Shown in pieces: positions 35,279 through 43,483 of a DNA stretch of 64,000 nt (position 1 is its first letter; each line of letters opens with the position of its first letter). The stretch is from Gammaproteobacteria bacterium (GTDB lineage Bacteria; Pseudomonadota; Gammaproteobacteria; JACKNK01). The position numbers and the translations under genes were made by a program. The stretch is from the NCBI GenBank assembly GCA_024234895.1, contig JACKNJ010000002.1, positions 5,001-69,000 on the forward strand. The letters run 5' to 3'. The notes beneath the pieces were generated by a model. That model did no database searches, had not been told where the DNA came from, and saw nothing but the letters and a program-made list of their open reading frames with translations.

Positions 35279-38157
35279 TTCCAGGACAGACGCAGCCCCA
35301 GATTGGGCGCGAGGTCTTGGTAGCGCTGACGGACTTCTTCCACCGACACCTCCAGTTTCTCGGCGGCGTCATTCACTCGATCGTCATCGATAAGCTCATC
35401 CGGATCGATCCAGCTAAAAAAGCCGAACCCATATTTCAGGTCATAAGGGTAGAAATTCGGCGCGAGCAAACGCCGCGACGTTTCATCAAGCGACGCTTTC
35501 CAGGCGACAGCACCCAGGCAAGCGCTTCGCGTCCGCGAACGGGAATCTTCCAAGCCCAACCTTAATGCTTTAAGTACCGCCTCGCCGTCGGACTCAGCGA
35601 ACAACCCGATCGCCGCCTGTTGCGGTCTGGTTTCCGAGGAAAACACCCACGAACTCAACTCGGCCGCCGTTTGCTCGTCCGGCACAACAGGGATGACATT
35701 CAACGCCCAATACACGACCTCGGGATCCGCCGCCCATCTCCGCACCAGTCCGAGCAGACGAGCGGTGTCCGCCGACTCTGGCCGCCATCCCGGCTTGCGA
35801 TATGGCCGCCTCGTCCCAGATAGCCATGCCATAGCCCAGGTCGCCGCGTGCGCTTCCGGCATGCCCCGATCTGCCAACACAAAAAGGGCTTCCACCATGT
35901 CGGGATCGAATTTCACGCGCTCCGCGAATGCCATTCCCATAATGCGCAACGCGGCCTGCACTGCGGTCACCGTATCGACCGCCCCGAGTTCCTGAACCCA
36001 AGTACCTACCTGGCCTTGATCAATATCTTGGTCATCGTCAAGTTCCCGCACGGACAAATGCGAGCACAATGACCCAACGGATGCCCGAAATGATGATGGA
36101 CGCGTAAGAAACTCCTCGGCAAACAGCGTACGCAGCCTATCCATCCAGCCGGAGTCAATGAGCGCATCCACCGTTTCGAGATAGGACTTGTCGAAAAACT
36201 CGGCGTCTCTCGCGAGCGTCGAAAAGCGCCGCAACACCGTGTTCGCCGTCTCATCGCCAACGTTCGGCTCATCGGCAAGGCAAGCCGAGGCCAACACGGC
36301 TCGCGGATAAACCAGATCCTCCTCACCAGCCGGCGCATCCAAGCCGAGAATCGCGACCATCACATCGTCCACCTCGCGTTCATCGCAGCACGACACGCAC
36401 AAGCGCAGCGATTCCCGCCAGCGCTCGGCAACGACGAATTCGTCGTTCACCTCCTCGACTTCACCCGCCAATCTCCCGACGTGCTCCGCCAACGACTCGT
36501 TCTTGTCGTAGCCGGGCCAACGTCCGTCGACCATCGCCAGCGCCGCGAGATATTCCTGGATGGTGAGATGACGGAATTCATAGACGGGCACAGGTCTGCC
36601 GCCGTGCCGTTCATGGCCGGCCTCGACCAACAGACCGGTACGTCGTTCCAGCAGGGTCAAAAACTCTTCGGGGCTGTGATTCCGTAACGGACGAATGCGG
36701 GTGTGTTCCTCCCGCATGCGTTCCCAGAGATCAAGAATCTCGTCCCTGGGCATGCGCTGCACGCCGCGTCGGCACATCTCATAGGCGAGATATTCGAGCT
36801 GCGGAATCGCCTCACGGTCGTCGACTGGTTCATCCACCTCGGCACGCCAGTTCAGCAGCACGTGCACCGCCTCCCAGTAAAGATCGGCGCGGCGGGTCGG
36901 CAGCTTGCCGACCTTGCGCTTCACCAAAGCGAGCGTGGTCAGCAACATCGGATTGCCGGTCAGGCGCTCGATGCGGTCCGAGCTGTGGATCGCATGGATC
37001 AGTTCCCGCTGTGCTCGCTCCTGGCGTTCTGGCGGCTCGGTCAGCGCACACCAACGTTCCGCGAAGCGATCCTTGCCTTCCCTGTCCAGGTCGGTGACCA
37101 CCACATGCGTAAAACCCCTGCCGAGATCCTGACCCATCTCGCGATAGCCCACGATGCGCGAGCTGACCAGCATCGGTGCCTGTGGATAGGCGGCCGCGAT
37201 CCGTTCCAACTGGCGGCTGAACGCGGAGCGAACGCGCGCGCTGGCAATCTCATCGAGACCATCGATCAACAACAGCGCGCCACCATCAGCAAGCCGGTCA
37301 CGCAAACCGACCTGCAAGGCATCAACCAGATCCGGCTCCAGCTCGGACTTGCGAAAGGTCTGGCGCAACACGTCATCAAGCGCGCCGTTGAGGCTGTCGT
37401 CGTCCAGGTCACGACAGCGGATCACCACCGGCAACCAGTCGCGTTCCGGCAGGCTGGTGACATCCGGCAGATCCGCAAAGCCCGGATCATGCTTAAGGCG
37501 CAACAGATATGCGGTCGCAATCCACCGCATGATCGTGGTCTTGCCCGCGCCCGGATCGCCGAGCACCACCACTCGTTGACGCTGGGCGAGCACATCGCCG
37601 GTGGAACGCAACGCGTCATCATCGGCATCAGCCCCATCGCCGTGACGCCCGGCGGCGACATGACGCGCGGCATCACGGCGCAGTTCCATCGCCTCGGCAT
37701 CAAGTGCGCCGCGCTCCTCGCGTACCTTCAACGGCACGTAGAGACCGCGTAACTCCAGGCGCTTGGCCGCAAGATTGCGATCCCCCTCCGGCAGATTGGC
37801 GAGGCCGATGATGTCCACCGACTCCAGCGCCAACTCACGATAGCGCGCCAATGCTCGCTCCAACCTTGCCTGATCATAACGACCCGCCTGATCGTGCGCG
37901 AAGCGGCGGAACTGCGCGGCGATCGCGGCCAGTTGTAATCCTAGGCTCGCGAGTTCCTCGTGCAGCACCCCACGAGTCTGCTGGCCTTCGTCCGCGACCG
38001 CTTGTTCCAATTCACGCTGTCGAACCAATAACGCTTCCAAGCCCAACGATAGCCGCCAATGCGCAAGCGTCGGTTCCTCGAACAGCTTCTTCTCCACATC
38101 GGCGACGTAATCCGCCTGAATGCGTTCCGCCAATTGCGGGTGGCGATCACCAACCAA
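35275..38157 (-). CDS. NACHT-domain STAND NTPase, main part (downstream of in-frame TGA)
   Basis: At least 960 residues. Walker A is LGDPGAGKTTIMRW (about residue 200) and Walker B is ALLLIDGLDEIASARVRSAF, the NACHT form; the C-terminal half is a helical sensor-like region. Bacterial NACHT proteins of this architecture act in phage defence: the C-terminus senses, the N-terminus kills or signals. The TTG at 38157 has no ribosome site. The same frame continues upstream through one TGA (38176-38178) into a 102-codon frame with a strong ribosome site at 38484, so the true gene is probably 35275-38484, interrupted by one nonsense codon. It may be a recent pseudogene, a sequencing error or a readthrough case. 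Confidence 0.85.
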   Translation of the reverse strand: MVGDRHPQLAERIQADYVADVEKKLFEEPTLAHWRLSLGLEALLVRQRELEQAVADEGQQTRGVLHEELASLGLQLAAIAAQFRRFAHDQAGRYDQARLERALARYRELALESVDIIGLANLPEGDRNLAAKRLELRGLYVPLKVREERGALDAEAMELRRDAARHVAAGRHGDGADADDDALRSTGDVLAQRQRVVVLGDPGAGKTTIMRWIATAYLLRLKHDPGFADLPDVTSLPERDWLPVVIRCRDLDDDSLNGALDDVLRQTFRKSELEPDLVDALQVGLRDRLADGGALLLIDGLDEIASARVRSAFSRQLERIAAAYPQAPMLVSSRIVGYREMGQDLGRGFTHVVVTDLDREGKDRFAERWCALTEPPERQERAQRELIHAIHSSDRIERLTGNPMLLTTLALVKRKVGKLPTRRADLYWEAVHVLLNWRAEVDEPVDDREAIPQLEYLAYEMCRRGVQRMPRDEILDLWERMREEHTRIRPLRNHSPEEFLTLLERRTGLLVEAGHERHGGRPVPVYEFRHLTIQEYLAALAMVDGRWPGYDKNESLAEHVGRLAGEVEEVNDEFVVAERWRESLRLCVSCCDEREVDDVMVAILGLDAPAGEEDLVYPRAVLASACLADEPNVGDETANTVLRRFSTLARDAEFFDKSYLETVDALIDSGWMDRLRTLFAEEFLTRPSSFRASVGSLCSHLSVRELDDDQDIDQGQVGTWVQELGAVDTVTAVQAALRIMGMAFAERVKFDPDMVEALFVLADRGMPEAHAATWAMAWLSGTRRPYRKPGWRPESADTARLLGLVRRWAADPEVVYWALNVIPVVPDEQTAAELSSWVFSSETRPQQAAIGLFAESDGEAVLKALRLGLEDSRSRTRSACLGAVAWKASLDETSRRLLAPNFYPYDLKYGFGFFSWIDPDELIDDDRVNDAAEKLEVSVEEVRQRYQDLAPNLGLRLSWN

Positions 38158-38175
38158 TTCACGCAGACGATCAGC

Positions 38176-38484
38176 TCAACGCCCGGCATGGGCATTGCGC
38201 TCCTCGGGCTGCCAGGCCAACAACCAGTCGCTGAATGCCCCGGACATTGCCTCATCACAGAGTGCCATCCGCACCGCATCCGCCTCGGAGCCCGCTGGCC
38301 ACTCCTTGGCGGCGGCGGTCACCGCGAGCTGCACTTGCTCACGCAGTGATCTGGTCTGCTGATTGGCCTGTTCCCAATCGAGCTGCGACTGTTGGAAACG
38401 CCGGCGCCGTCCCTCCACCGCCTCTGTACCCTGATTCGCCAGCATGCTGATCAGCAGGCCGAGAAAGGCGTCGACAACGGTCAT
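38176..38484 (-). CDS. N-terminal fragment of the NACHT protein (ends at in-frame TGA)
   Basis: A 102-codon frame with AAGGAG 8-9 bases before its ATG, ending in TGA at 38176-38178. It is exactly in frame with the NACHT coding region: six codons (ADRLRE) separate the TGA from the TTG at 38157. A hydrophobic start (VVDAFLGLLISMLANQG) is followed by an amphipathic helical stretch with many Gln/Arg/Glu, as in the N-terminal effector or adaptor regions of NACHT proteins. The alternative is a genuine small partner protein with coupled translation, but no start with a ribosome site follows the stop. Confidence 0.7.
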   Translation of the reverse strand: MTVVDAFLGLLISMLANQGTEAVEGRRRRFQQSQLDWEQANQQTRSLREQVQLAVTAAAKEWPAGSEADAVRMALCDEAMSGAFSDWLLAWQPEERNAHAGR

Positions 38485-38510
38485 GCCGCAATACTCCTTG
38501 TCCAGCGAAC

Positions 38511-38548
38511 AAAAAACCCCGCGTTCAGCGTGCCGGACGCGGGGTTTT
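38511..38548. terminator. bidirectional terminator after tRNA-Thr
   Basis: Stem ACCCCGCG / CGCGGGGT with flanking A- and T-runs. On the minus strand it ends the tRNA-Thr transcript (T-run TTTTTT near 38511-38516), just upstream of the NACHT gene. Confidence 0.85.
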
Positions 38549-38553
38549 GTTTT

Positions 38554-38629
38554 TGGAGCTGGCGACAGGATTCGAACCCGCGACCCACTGATTACAAATC
38601 AGTAGCTCTACCAACTGAGCTACGCCAGC
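38554..38629 (-). tRNA. tRNA-Thr (anticodon TGT)
   Basis: 76 bases with encoded CCA. The acceptor stem GCTGGCG / CGCCAGC is perfect, the D-arm contains AGCTCAGTTGGTAGAGC, the anticodon stem is CTGAT / ATCAG around a loop with TGT, and the T-arm holds GGGTTCGAATCC. It reads ACA and ACG/ACN codons for threonine. The accessory NACHT/DUF4143 block lies on its 3' side, the usual side for island insertion. Confidence 0.97.
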
Positions 38630-38668
38630 ACGGGGCGGATTCTACCGCATTGGCCTGAGATGCAAGCT

Positions 38669-38734
38669 GTAGGAGCGAGCTTGCACGCGATCGATGGAGC
38701 AACCACGTCAAAGCACGCTGGAGCTCGCTCCTAC
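38669..38734. repeat. REP-like inverted repeat
   Basis: GTAGGAGCGAGCTTGC ... GAGCTCGCTCCTAC; the arms match the REP family seen at 42531, 48900, 49681 and 62372, here in the GAGCGAGCTTGC subtype. Confidence 0.75.
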
Positions 38735-38760
38735 CGTGGGGCTTCGATCAAAGGCCGCAA

Positions 38761-38787
38761 ATAAAACGGCCGCCCGTAGGCGGCCGT
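38761..38787 (-). terminator. rho-independent terminator of the pnt operon
   Basis: Read on the minus strand: ACGGCCGCC, loop TACG, GGCGGCCGT, then TTTAT. It lies about 20 bases after the pntB stop. Confidence 0.85.
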
Positions 38788-38808
38788 CTGACTGACGACT
38801 GCGAGCGA

Positions 38809-40191
38809 TCAGCCGAGTTCCTTCACCTGCGCGATCAGCTCGGCGGCCATCTTCTGGCCGTCGCCGTACAACATGCGGGTGTTGTCCTCGAAGAACAGCG
38901 CGTTCTCGATGCCGGAGAAGCCCTTGCCCTGGCCGCGCTTGATGACGACCACGTTCCTGGACTTGTCGACGTCGAGGATCGGCATGCCGAAGATCGGGCT
39001 TTCCGGGTTGGTGCGGGCCTGCGGGTTGACGACGTCGTTGGCGCCGATCACCAGCGACACGTCCGAGGTCGCGAATTCGCTGTTGATCTCGTCCAGGTCG
39101 AAGATGATGTCGTAGGGCACGCCGGCCTCGGCGAGCAGCACGTTCATGTGGCCCGGCATGCGCCCGGCGACCGGGTGGATGGCGAACTTCACGGTCACGC
39201 CCCGGTTCTGCAGGATCTGACCGAGTTCCCAGATCTTGTGCTGTGCCTGGGCGACCGCCATGCCGTAGCCGGGCACGATCACGACCTTGTCGGCGAAGGC
39301 CATCATCACCGCGACGTCCTGCGCCTCGATGGCCTTCATCGAGCCGGTGACTTCGCCGCCATCACCCGAGCCGCCGCCACCGAAGTTGGAGAACAGCACG
39401 TTGGTGATCGGGCGATTCATCGCACGCGCCATCAACTGCGTGAGCAGCGTGCCGGCGGCGCCGACCACGGTGCCGGCGATCATCATCGCCGGATTGCCGA
39501 GCACGAAGCCCTCGAAGCCGACCGCGAGGCCGGTCAGGGCGTTGTACAGGGAGATGACGACGGGCATGTCGGCGCCGCCGATCGGCACCGTCATCAGCAC
39601 GCCGAAGACCAGGGCGAGCACGAAGAACGCGATCAGCATCGTCGAGGAGTAGTCGCCGCTGCTGGCGATCATCACGCCGATGCCGACGGTGAGCACGAAC
39701 ACGCCGAGGTTGAAGAACTGCTGGCCGCCGAAGCGGATCACGCCGCGCATCCAGCCCTGCAACTTCGCGAAGGCGATCAGCGAGCCGGAGAACGCGATGG
39801 TGCCGATCAGCGCGCCGATCACGGCGAGGATGTGCACCTCGGTGTTCATGACCGGCTTGCCGGCCTGGTGCAGCAGTTCGACACAGGCGATCGCCGCCGC
39901 TGCGCCGCCGCCCATGCCGTTGTAGAGCGCGATCATCTGCGGCATGTCGGTCATCGCGACGCGCTTGCCGGTCCACCAGGCGACGCCGCCGCCCAGCGCA
40001 ATGGCCACTGTCATGAGCAGGTAGTTGCCCATGTCCGGAGTCAGGAAGGTGATGAGGGTCGCCAGGACCATGCCGACGCCGGCCCAGACGATGCCGCCCC
40101 GCGCCGTGATCGGCGAGGACATGCGCTTCAAGCCGAGGATGAAGAGGACGGCGGCCGCGAAATAGCTGACCTTGATGAGGAGTTCGATCAC
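38809..40191 (-). CDS. pntB: NAD(P) transhydrogenase subunit beta
   Basis: A 460-residue subunit that provides most of the membrane channel and the NADP(H)-binding domain III. Around eight or nine helices fill the first 270 residues. Domain III has VVIVPGYGMAVAQAQHKIWEL (Rossmann-like GYGMAVAQ) and GANDVVNPQARTNPES. The complex couples proton entry to hydride transfer from NADH to NADP+. Its ATG overlaps the pntAb stop by 4 bases, and a terminator follows the stop. Confidence 0.97.
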   Translation of the reverse strand: MIELLIKVSYFAAAVLFILGLKRMSSPITARGGIVWAGVGMVLATLITFLTPDMGNYLLMTVAIALGGGVAWWTGKRVAMTDMPQMIALYNGMGGGAAAAIACVELLHQAGKPVMNTEVHILAVIGALIGTIAFSGSLIAFAKLQGWMRGVIRFGGQQFFNLGVFVLTVGIGVMIASSGDYSSTMLIAFFVLALVFGVLMTVPIGGADMPVVISLYNALTGLAVGFEGFVLGNPAMMIAGTVVGAAGTLLTQLMARAMNRPITNVLFSNFGGGGSGDGGEVTGSMKAIEAQDVAVMMAFADKVVIVPGYGMAVAQAQHKIWELGQILQNRGVTVKFAIHPVAGRMPGHMNVLLAEAGVPYDIIFDLDEINSEFATSDVSLVIGANDVVNPQARTNPESPIFGMPILDVDKSRNVVVIKRGQGKGFSGIENALFFEDNTRMLYGDGQKMAAELIAQVKELG

Positions 40192-40532
40192 TTGCCGGCC
40201 TCCCCGTCGGTGGGCTTCTTGGAGGACTTGAACATCTCGAGCATGCGCTCGGTGACCACGTAACCGCCGACCGCGTTGCCGGCCGCGAGGAACACGCCGA
40301 TGAAACCGATCACCAGTTCCAGCGTGTTGTGCGCGTTGCCCATCGCGACCATCGCGCCGACCAGCACGATGCCGTGCACGAAGTTCGAGCCGGACATCAG
40401 CGGCGTGTGCAGGATGACCGGCACCTTGGCGATGATCTCGTAGCCGGTGAAGGCCGCGAGCATGAAGATGTAGAGCGCGACGAAACCGCCGATCGCACTC
40501 ACGTCGGTGACTTGCTGAACGATCTCGTTCAT
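40188..40532 (-). CDS. pntAb: NAD(P) transhydrogenase subunit alpha part 2
   Basis: A 114-residue membrane subunit with three or four helices, corresponding to the C-terminal part of the fused E. coli PntA. It includes LHTPLMSGSNFVHGIVLVGA, the conserved first-helix region. It overlaps pntAa upstream (ATGA at 40529-40532) and pntB downstream, so all three are translationally coupled. Confidence 0.95.
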   Translation of the reverse strand: MNEIVQQVTDVSAIGGFVALYIFMLAAFTGYEIIAKVPVILHTPLMSGSNFVHGIVLVGAMVAMGNAHNTLELVIGFIGVFLAAGNAVGGYVVTERMLEMFKSSKKPTDGEAGK

Positions 40533-41662
40533 TGCGCTGCCTCCACCGCCTTGCGGGTCGGTTCGTGCCTGATTTCGCCGTTCGCGGTCACGCAGGACTC
40601 GGCGATGACCTCGTCGTCCCAATCCACGTTCAGCGCGCCGTCCTTGATCATCAGTTCGATGAAATTGAACAGGTTCTTGGCGTAGACCTCGCTGGCGTGC
40701 ACCGACAGCTCGGACGGCACATTGAGCGGGCCGTGCACGATGACCTGACCATGGGTGATGGTCTCGCCGGGCACCGTGACCTCGCAGTTGCCACCGCCCT
40801 CGGCGGCCAGATCGACGATCACCGCGCCGGGTTTCATGGCCTCGACGGCGGCCTTGGAAATGATCTTCGGCGACGGGCGACCGGGGATCGCGGCGGTGGT
40901 CACCACCACGTCGGCGGCGGCGATGTGCTTGTTCAGCACCTCCTGCTGCTGCGCCTTCTCGGCGTCGGTCAGCTCGCGGGCATAACCGCCCTGGCCGTCG
41001 GCGGCGACGCCGGTGTCGACGAACTTCGCGCCCAGCGACTCGCACTGCTCCTTGGTCGCGGCGCGCACGTCGTAGGCCTCGACCACCGCGCCGAGTCGCC
41101 GCGCCGTGGCGATGGCCTGCAGGCCGGCAACACCGGCGCCGATGATCAGCACCTTGGACGGGCGGATGGTGCCGGCCGCCGTGGTAAGCATCGGAAAGAA
41201 CTTGGACGTCAGGCTCGCCCCCATCAGCACGGCCTTGTAGCCGGCGATGTTGGCCTGCGAGGACAGCGCATCCATCGACTGCGCACGCGAGATGCGCGGG
41301 ATCAGCTCGACCGCGTGGGCCTGGATCTTCGCGTCACGCAGCGCCTTGACCACGTCCGGGTTGCGATGCGGCGACAGGTAACCGACCACGATCGTGCCCT
41401 CCTTCATGGCCGCGATCTCTTCCAGCGTCGGCGGCTGGACCTTGAACACGACGTCGGCAGAGACAAGCAGATCGCGGGCAGCGGTCGCAATCTTTGCGTC
41501 CGGGCCGAAATCGGCATCAGGCACGTAGGACGACGCGCCGGCACCGGCTTCGATATGGACTTCCACACCGAGGCGGGTCAGGCGTTTGACCACATCGGCG
41601 GACATGGCCACGCGGCGCTCGCCGGCGGCGGTTTCTTTCGGGACGGCCACGCGGATAGGCAT
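40529..41662 (-). CDS. pntAa: NAD(P) transhydrogenase subunit alpha part 1
   Basis: The 377-residue peripheral domain I, which binds NAD(H). It starts MPIRVAVPKETAAGERRVAM, the alanine-dehydrogenase-like fold, and has the Rossmann motif IIGAGVAGLQAIATARRLGA and the loop TTAAIPGRPSPKIIS. GGAG lies 6 bases before the ATG at 41662; the frame stays open upstream but leaves the family. It is the first gene of the split operon pntAa-pntAb-pntB. Confidence 0.96.
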   Translation of the reverse strand: MPIRVAVPKETAAGERRVAMSADVVKRLTRLGVEVHIEAGAGASSYVPDADFGPDAKIATAARDLLVSADVVFKVQPPTLEEIAAMKEGTIVVGYLSPHRNPDVVKALRDAKIQAHAVELIPRISRAQSMDALSSQANIAGYKAVLMGASLTSKFFPMLTTAAGTIRPSKVLIIGAGVAGLQAIATARRLGAVVEAYDVRAATKEQCESLGAKFVDTGVAADGQGGYARELTDAEKAQQQEVLNKHIAAADVVVTTAAIPGRPSPKIISKAAVEAMKPGAVIVDLAAEGGGNCEVTVPGETITHGQVIVHGPLNVPSELSVHASEVYAKNLFNFIELMIKDGALNVDWDDEVIAESCVTANGEIRHEPTRKAVEAAQ

Positions 41663-41769
41663 GGTTACTCCGGATTTCGGCAAATGACTGAAAACAAAGG
41701 CCCGCAATGTAGCGGATTCGCTCGCCCCATTAAATACAAAACTGCCCACCGAACGCGCACGGGATTGAC

Positions 41770-41797
41770 TTGCAAAGCCCCCGGAAGCGCGTATAAC
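41770..41797 (+). promoter_or_regulatory. promoter of the HNH nuclease gene
   Basis: TTGCAA (41770-41775), 16 bases, TATAAC (41792-41797), about 35 bases before the ATG at 41832; GAGGG serves as ribosome site. Confidence 0.5.
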
Positions 41798-41831
41798 ACC
41801 CTGCAAATTCAGGAACTTGAGGGTGTTCACC

Positions 41832-42422
41832 ATGAACGACCTGAGCCTGCAAGTCCTGCGCACCGATGCCTCCGGCATGCCGCTGGAGTGGATCGACTAC
41901 CGGGACGCCGTTCGGCTGTACCACATGGGCCTCGTCGCCTACACCTGCGGCAGTACGCTCTACCGCGTACACGGCGGCATCAGTTCGTTGACCGGCGCGC
42001 AGAGCATCGTCGAGGTCAATTCCATCCTCGCGACCTACGGCCATTCCAGCTGCCGCCGGGGCACCAACAATTACACACCCCCGCTCAACAACGACACGCT
42101 GTTCCGGCGCGACGCGCATCTCTGCATGTACTGCGGCGAACACTTCGCCCCGCATGACCTCTCGCGCGACCACATCACCCCTTCCTCGAAGGGCGGCCCC
42201 GACAGCTGGAACAACGTCGTCACCGCCTGCAAGCGCTGCAATCACCGCAAGGGCAACCTGAGCCCGGAACAGGCGAACATGCCACTGCTCGCGGTGCCGT
42301 TCACGCCGACCCACGCCGAGTACGTCTACCTTCAGGGCCGGCGCATCCTCGCCGACCAGATGGAATTCCTGAAGGCGCATTTCCCGCGCCGCAGCCCGCT
42401 GCACGAACGAGTTTCAATGTAG
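41832..42422 (+). CDS. HNH endonuclease
   Basis: A 196-residue nuclease of the small McrA-like HNH class. The HNH core is DHITPSSKGGPDSWNNVV, bracketed by two CxxC zinc pairs (LCMYCGEHF and ACKRCNHRKG). The N-terminal 90 residues hold no recognised domain. Many such proteins are chromosomally conserved in gammaproteobacteria and not part of mobile elements; their role is unclear. The stop codon TAG is the first part of a REP-like inverted repeat (TGTAGGCCGG), so the repeat directly abuts the gene. Confidence 0.92.
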   Translation: MNDLSLQVLRTDASGMPLEWIDYRDAVRLYHMGLVAYTCGSTLYRVHGGISSLTGAQSIVEVNSILATYGHSSCRRGTNNYTPPLNNDTLFRRDAHLCMYCGEHFAPHDLSRDHITPSSKGGPDSWNNVVTACKRCNHRKGNLSPEQANMPLLAVPFTPTHAEYVYLQGRRILADQMEFLKAHFPRRSPLHERVSM

Positions 42423-42554
42423 GCCGGCATAAGCGCAGCGTTGCCGGCTTGAGGCCTCGATCGAGGGCACCAAGCCGGCTACGTCGCTTCGCTCCTTAAA
42501 CCGGCCTACGTCGAACGCATTTCCCCATCCTTCGCGGGCAAGCTCGCTCTTACA
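42419..42554. repeat. nested palindromic repeat plus REP half-element
   Basis: GTAGGCCGG (42419-42427) is inverted at 42500-42509, and GCCGGCTTG is inverted as CAAGCCGGC inside it. A further REP-like arm TTCGCGGGCAAGCTCGCT follows at 42531. The whole gap between the HNH and fructosamine-kinase genes is filled with repeats. Confidence 0.7.
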
Positions 42555-42587
42555 ATACGGCCCCCTCCCCAGCGCAAGCATCGAAGA

Positions 42588-43472
42588 ATGACCGACTGGA
42601 ACCACATCGCAGAGCACATCGCCTCGGCCACCCATTCCGAATTCACGATCACGGGGCGCAACCCGCGCGGCGGCGGCAGCATCAACAGCGCCTGGCAGGT
42701 GGACGGTGCCGGGCAGCGTTATTTCGTCAAGCTCAACAGCGCCGACAAGCTGGACATGTTCGAGGCCGAGGGCGAGGGCCTGCTCGAACTCGCGCGACCG
42801 AACGTGATCCGCGTCCCCGAGGCCATCTGCTGGGGTCTGGCCGGTGCGGAAAGCTACATCGTCATGGAATACCTGCCGCTGTCCGCCGGCAACGGCGACA
42901 GCCAGACGCGGCTCGGCGAACAGCTCGCCGCCCTGCACCGGACGACGCGCGACCGCTTCGGCTGGCACCGCGACAACACCATCGGCGACACCTTCCAGCG
43001 CAACGACGACGAAAGCGACTGGGTCGAGTTCTGGCGAAGGCACCGCCTGGGTTTCCAGCTCGAACTGGCTGGCGGCGCGTTCGGCGGTGGTCTGCAACGC
43101 GTCGGCGAACGACTGATGGATGCCCTGCCCGCCTTGTTCAGCGACTACCGCCCACAGCCCTCCCTGCTGCACGGCGACCTGTGGGGCGGCAACGCCTCCG
43201 CCGACGAGGCCGGCAACCCGGTCATCTTCGACCCGGCCACGTACTACGGCGACCGCGAGGCCGATCTGGCCATGACCGAACTGTTCGGCGGTTTCAGCCG
43301 CTCGTTCTACGACGCCTACGCCGCCGCCTGGCCGCTCGATCCGGGCTACCGCGTGCGCAAGGTGCTCTACAACGTCTACCACCTGCTCAACCACGCCAAC
43401 ATGTTCGGTGGCGGTTACGCGACGCAGGCCCAGCGCGGCATGGAACAGGTGCTCGCCGAAACCGGCGCCTGA
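42588..43472 (+). CDS. fructosamine-3-kinase family protein
   Basis: A 294-residue kinase of the aminoglycoside-phosphotransferase fold. It has the N-terminal GGSINSAWQV glycine loop, a Lys in YFVKLN, the catalytic LLHGDLWGGN (HGDxxxxN) and the metal DPATYYGDREADLAM. Family members phosphorylate ketosamines on glycated proteins and small molecules so that the sugar is released, a protein-repair role. The start is 165 bases after the HNH gene, past the repeats. The next gene starts 11 bases later, suggesting co-transcription. Confidence 0.94.
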   Translation: MTDWNHIAEHIASATHSEFTITGRNPRGGGSINSAWQVDGAGQRYFVKLNSADKLDMFEAEGEGLLELARPNVIRVPEAICWGLAGAESYIVMEYLPLSAGNGDSQTRLGEQLAALHRTTRDRFGWHRDNTIGDTFQRNDDESDWVEFWRRHRLGFQLELAGGAFGGGLQRVGERLMDALPALFSDYRPQPSLLHGDLWGGNASADEAGNPVIFDPATYYGDREADLAMTELFGGFSRSFYDAYAAAWPLDPGYRVRKVLYNVYHLLNHANMFGGGYATQAQRGMEQVLAETGA

Positions 43473-43483
43473 CTCGAGCCACG

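Noticed and set aside
38176..38178. The in-frame TGA as a selenocysteine codon
   Set aside because: It lies in a charged helical region, not in a redox motif, and I see no obvious selenocysteine insertion hairpin right after it; a nonsense mutation is simpler.
33983..38548. The two similar terminators as attachment sites of an integrative element
   Set aside because: No integrase gene and no copy of the tRNA-Thr 3' end at the far side; GC-rich terminators of this type may simply be alike. Kept only as a weak observation.
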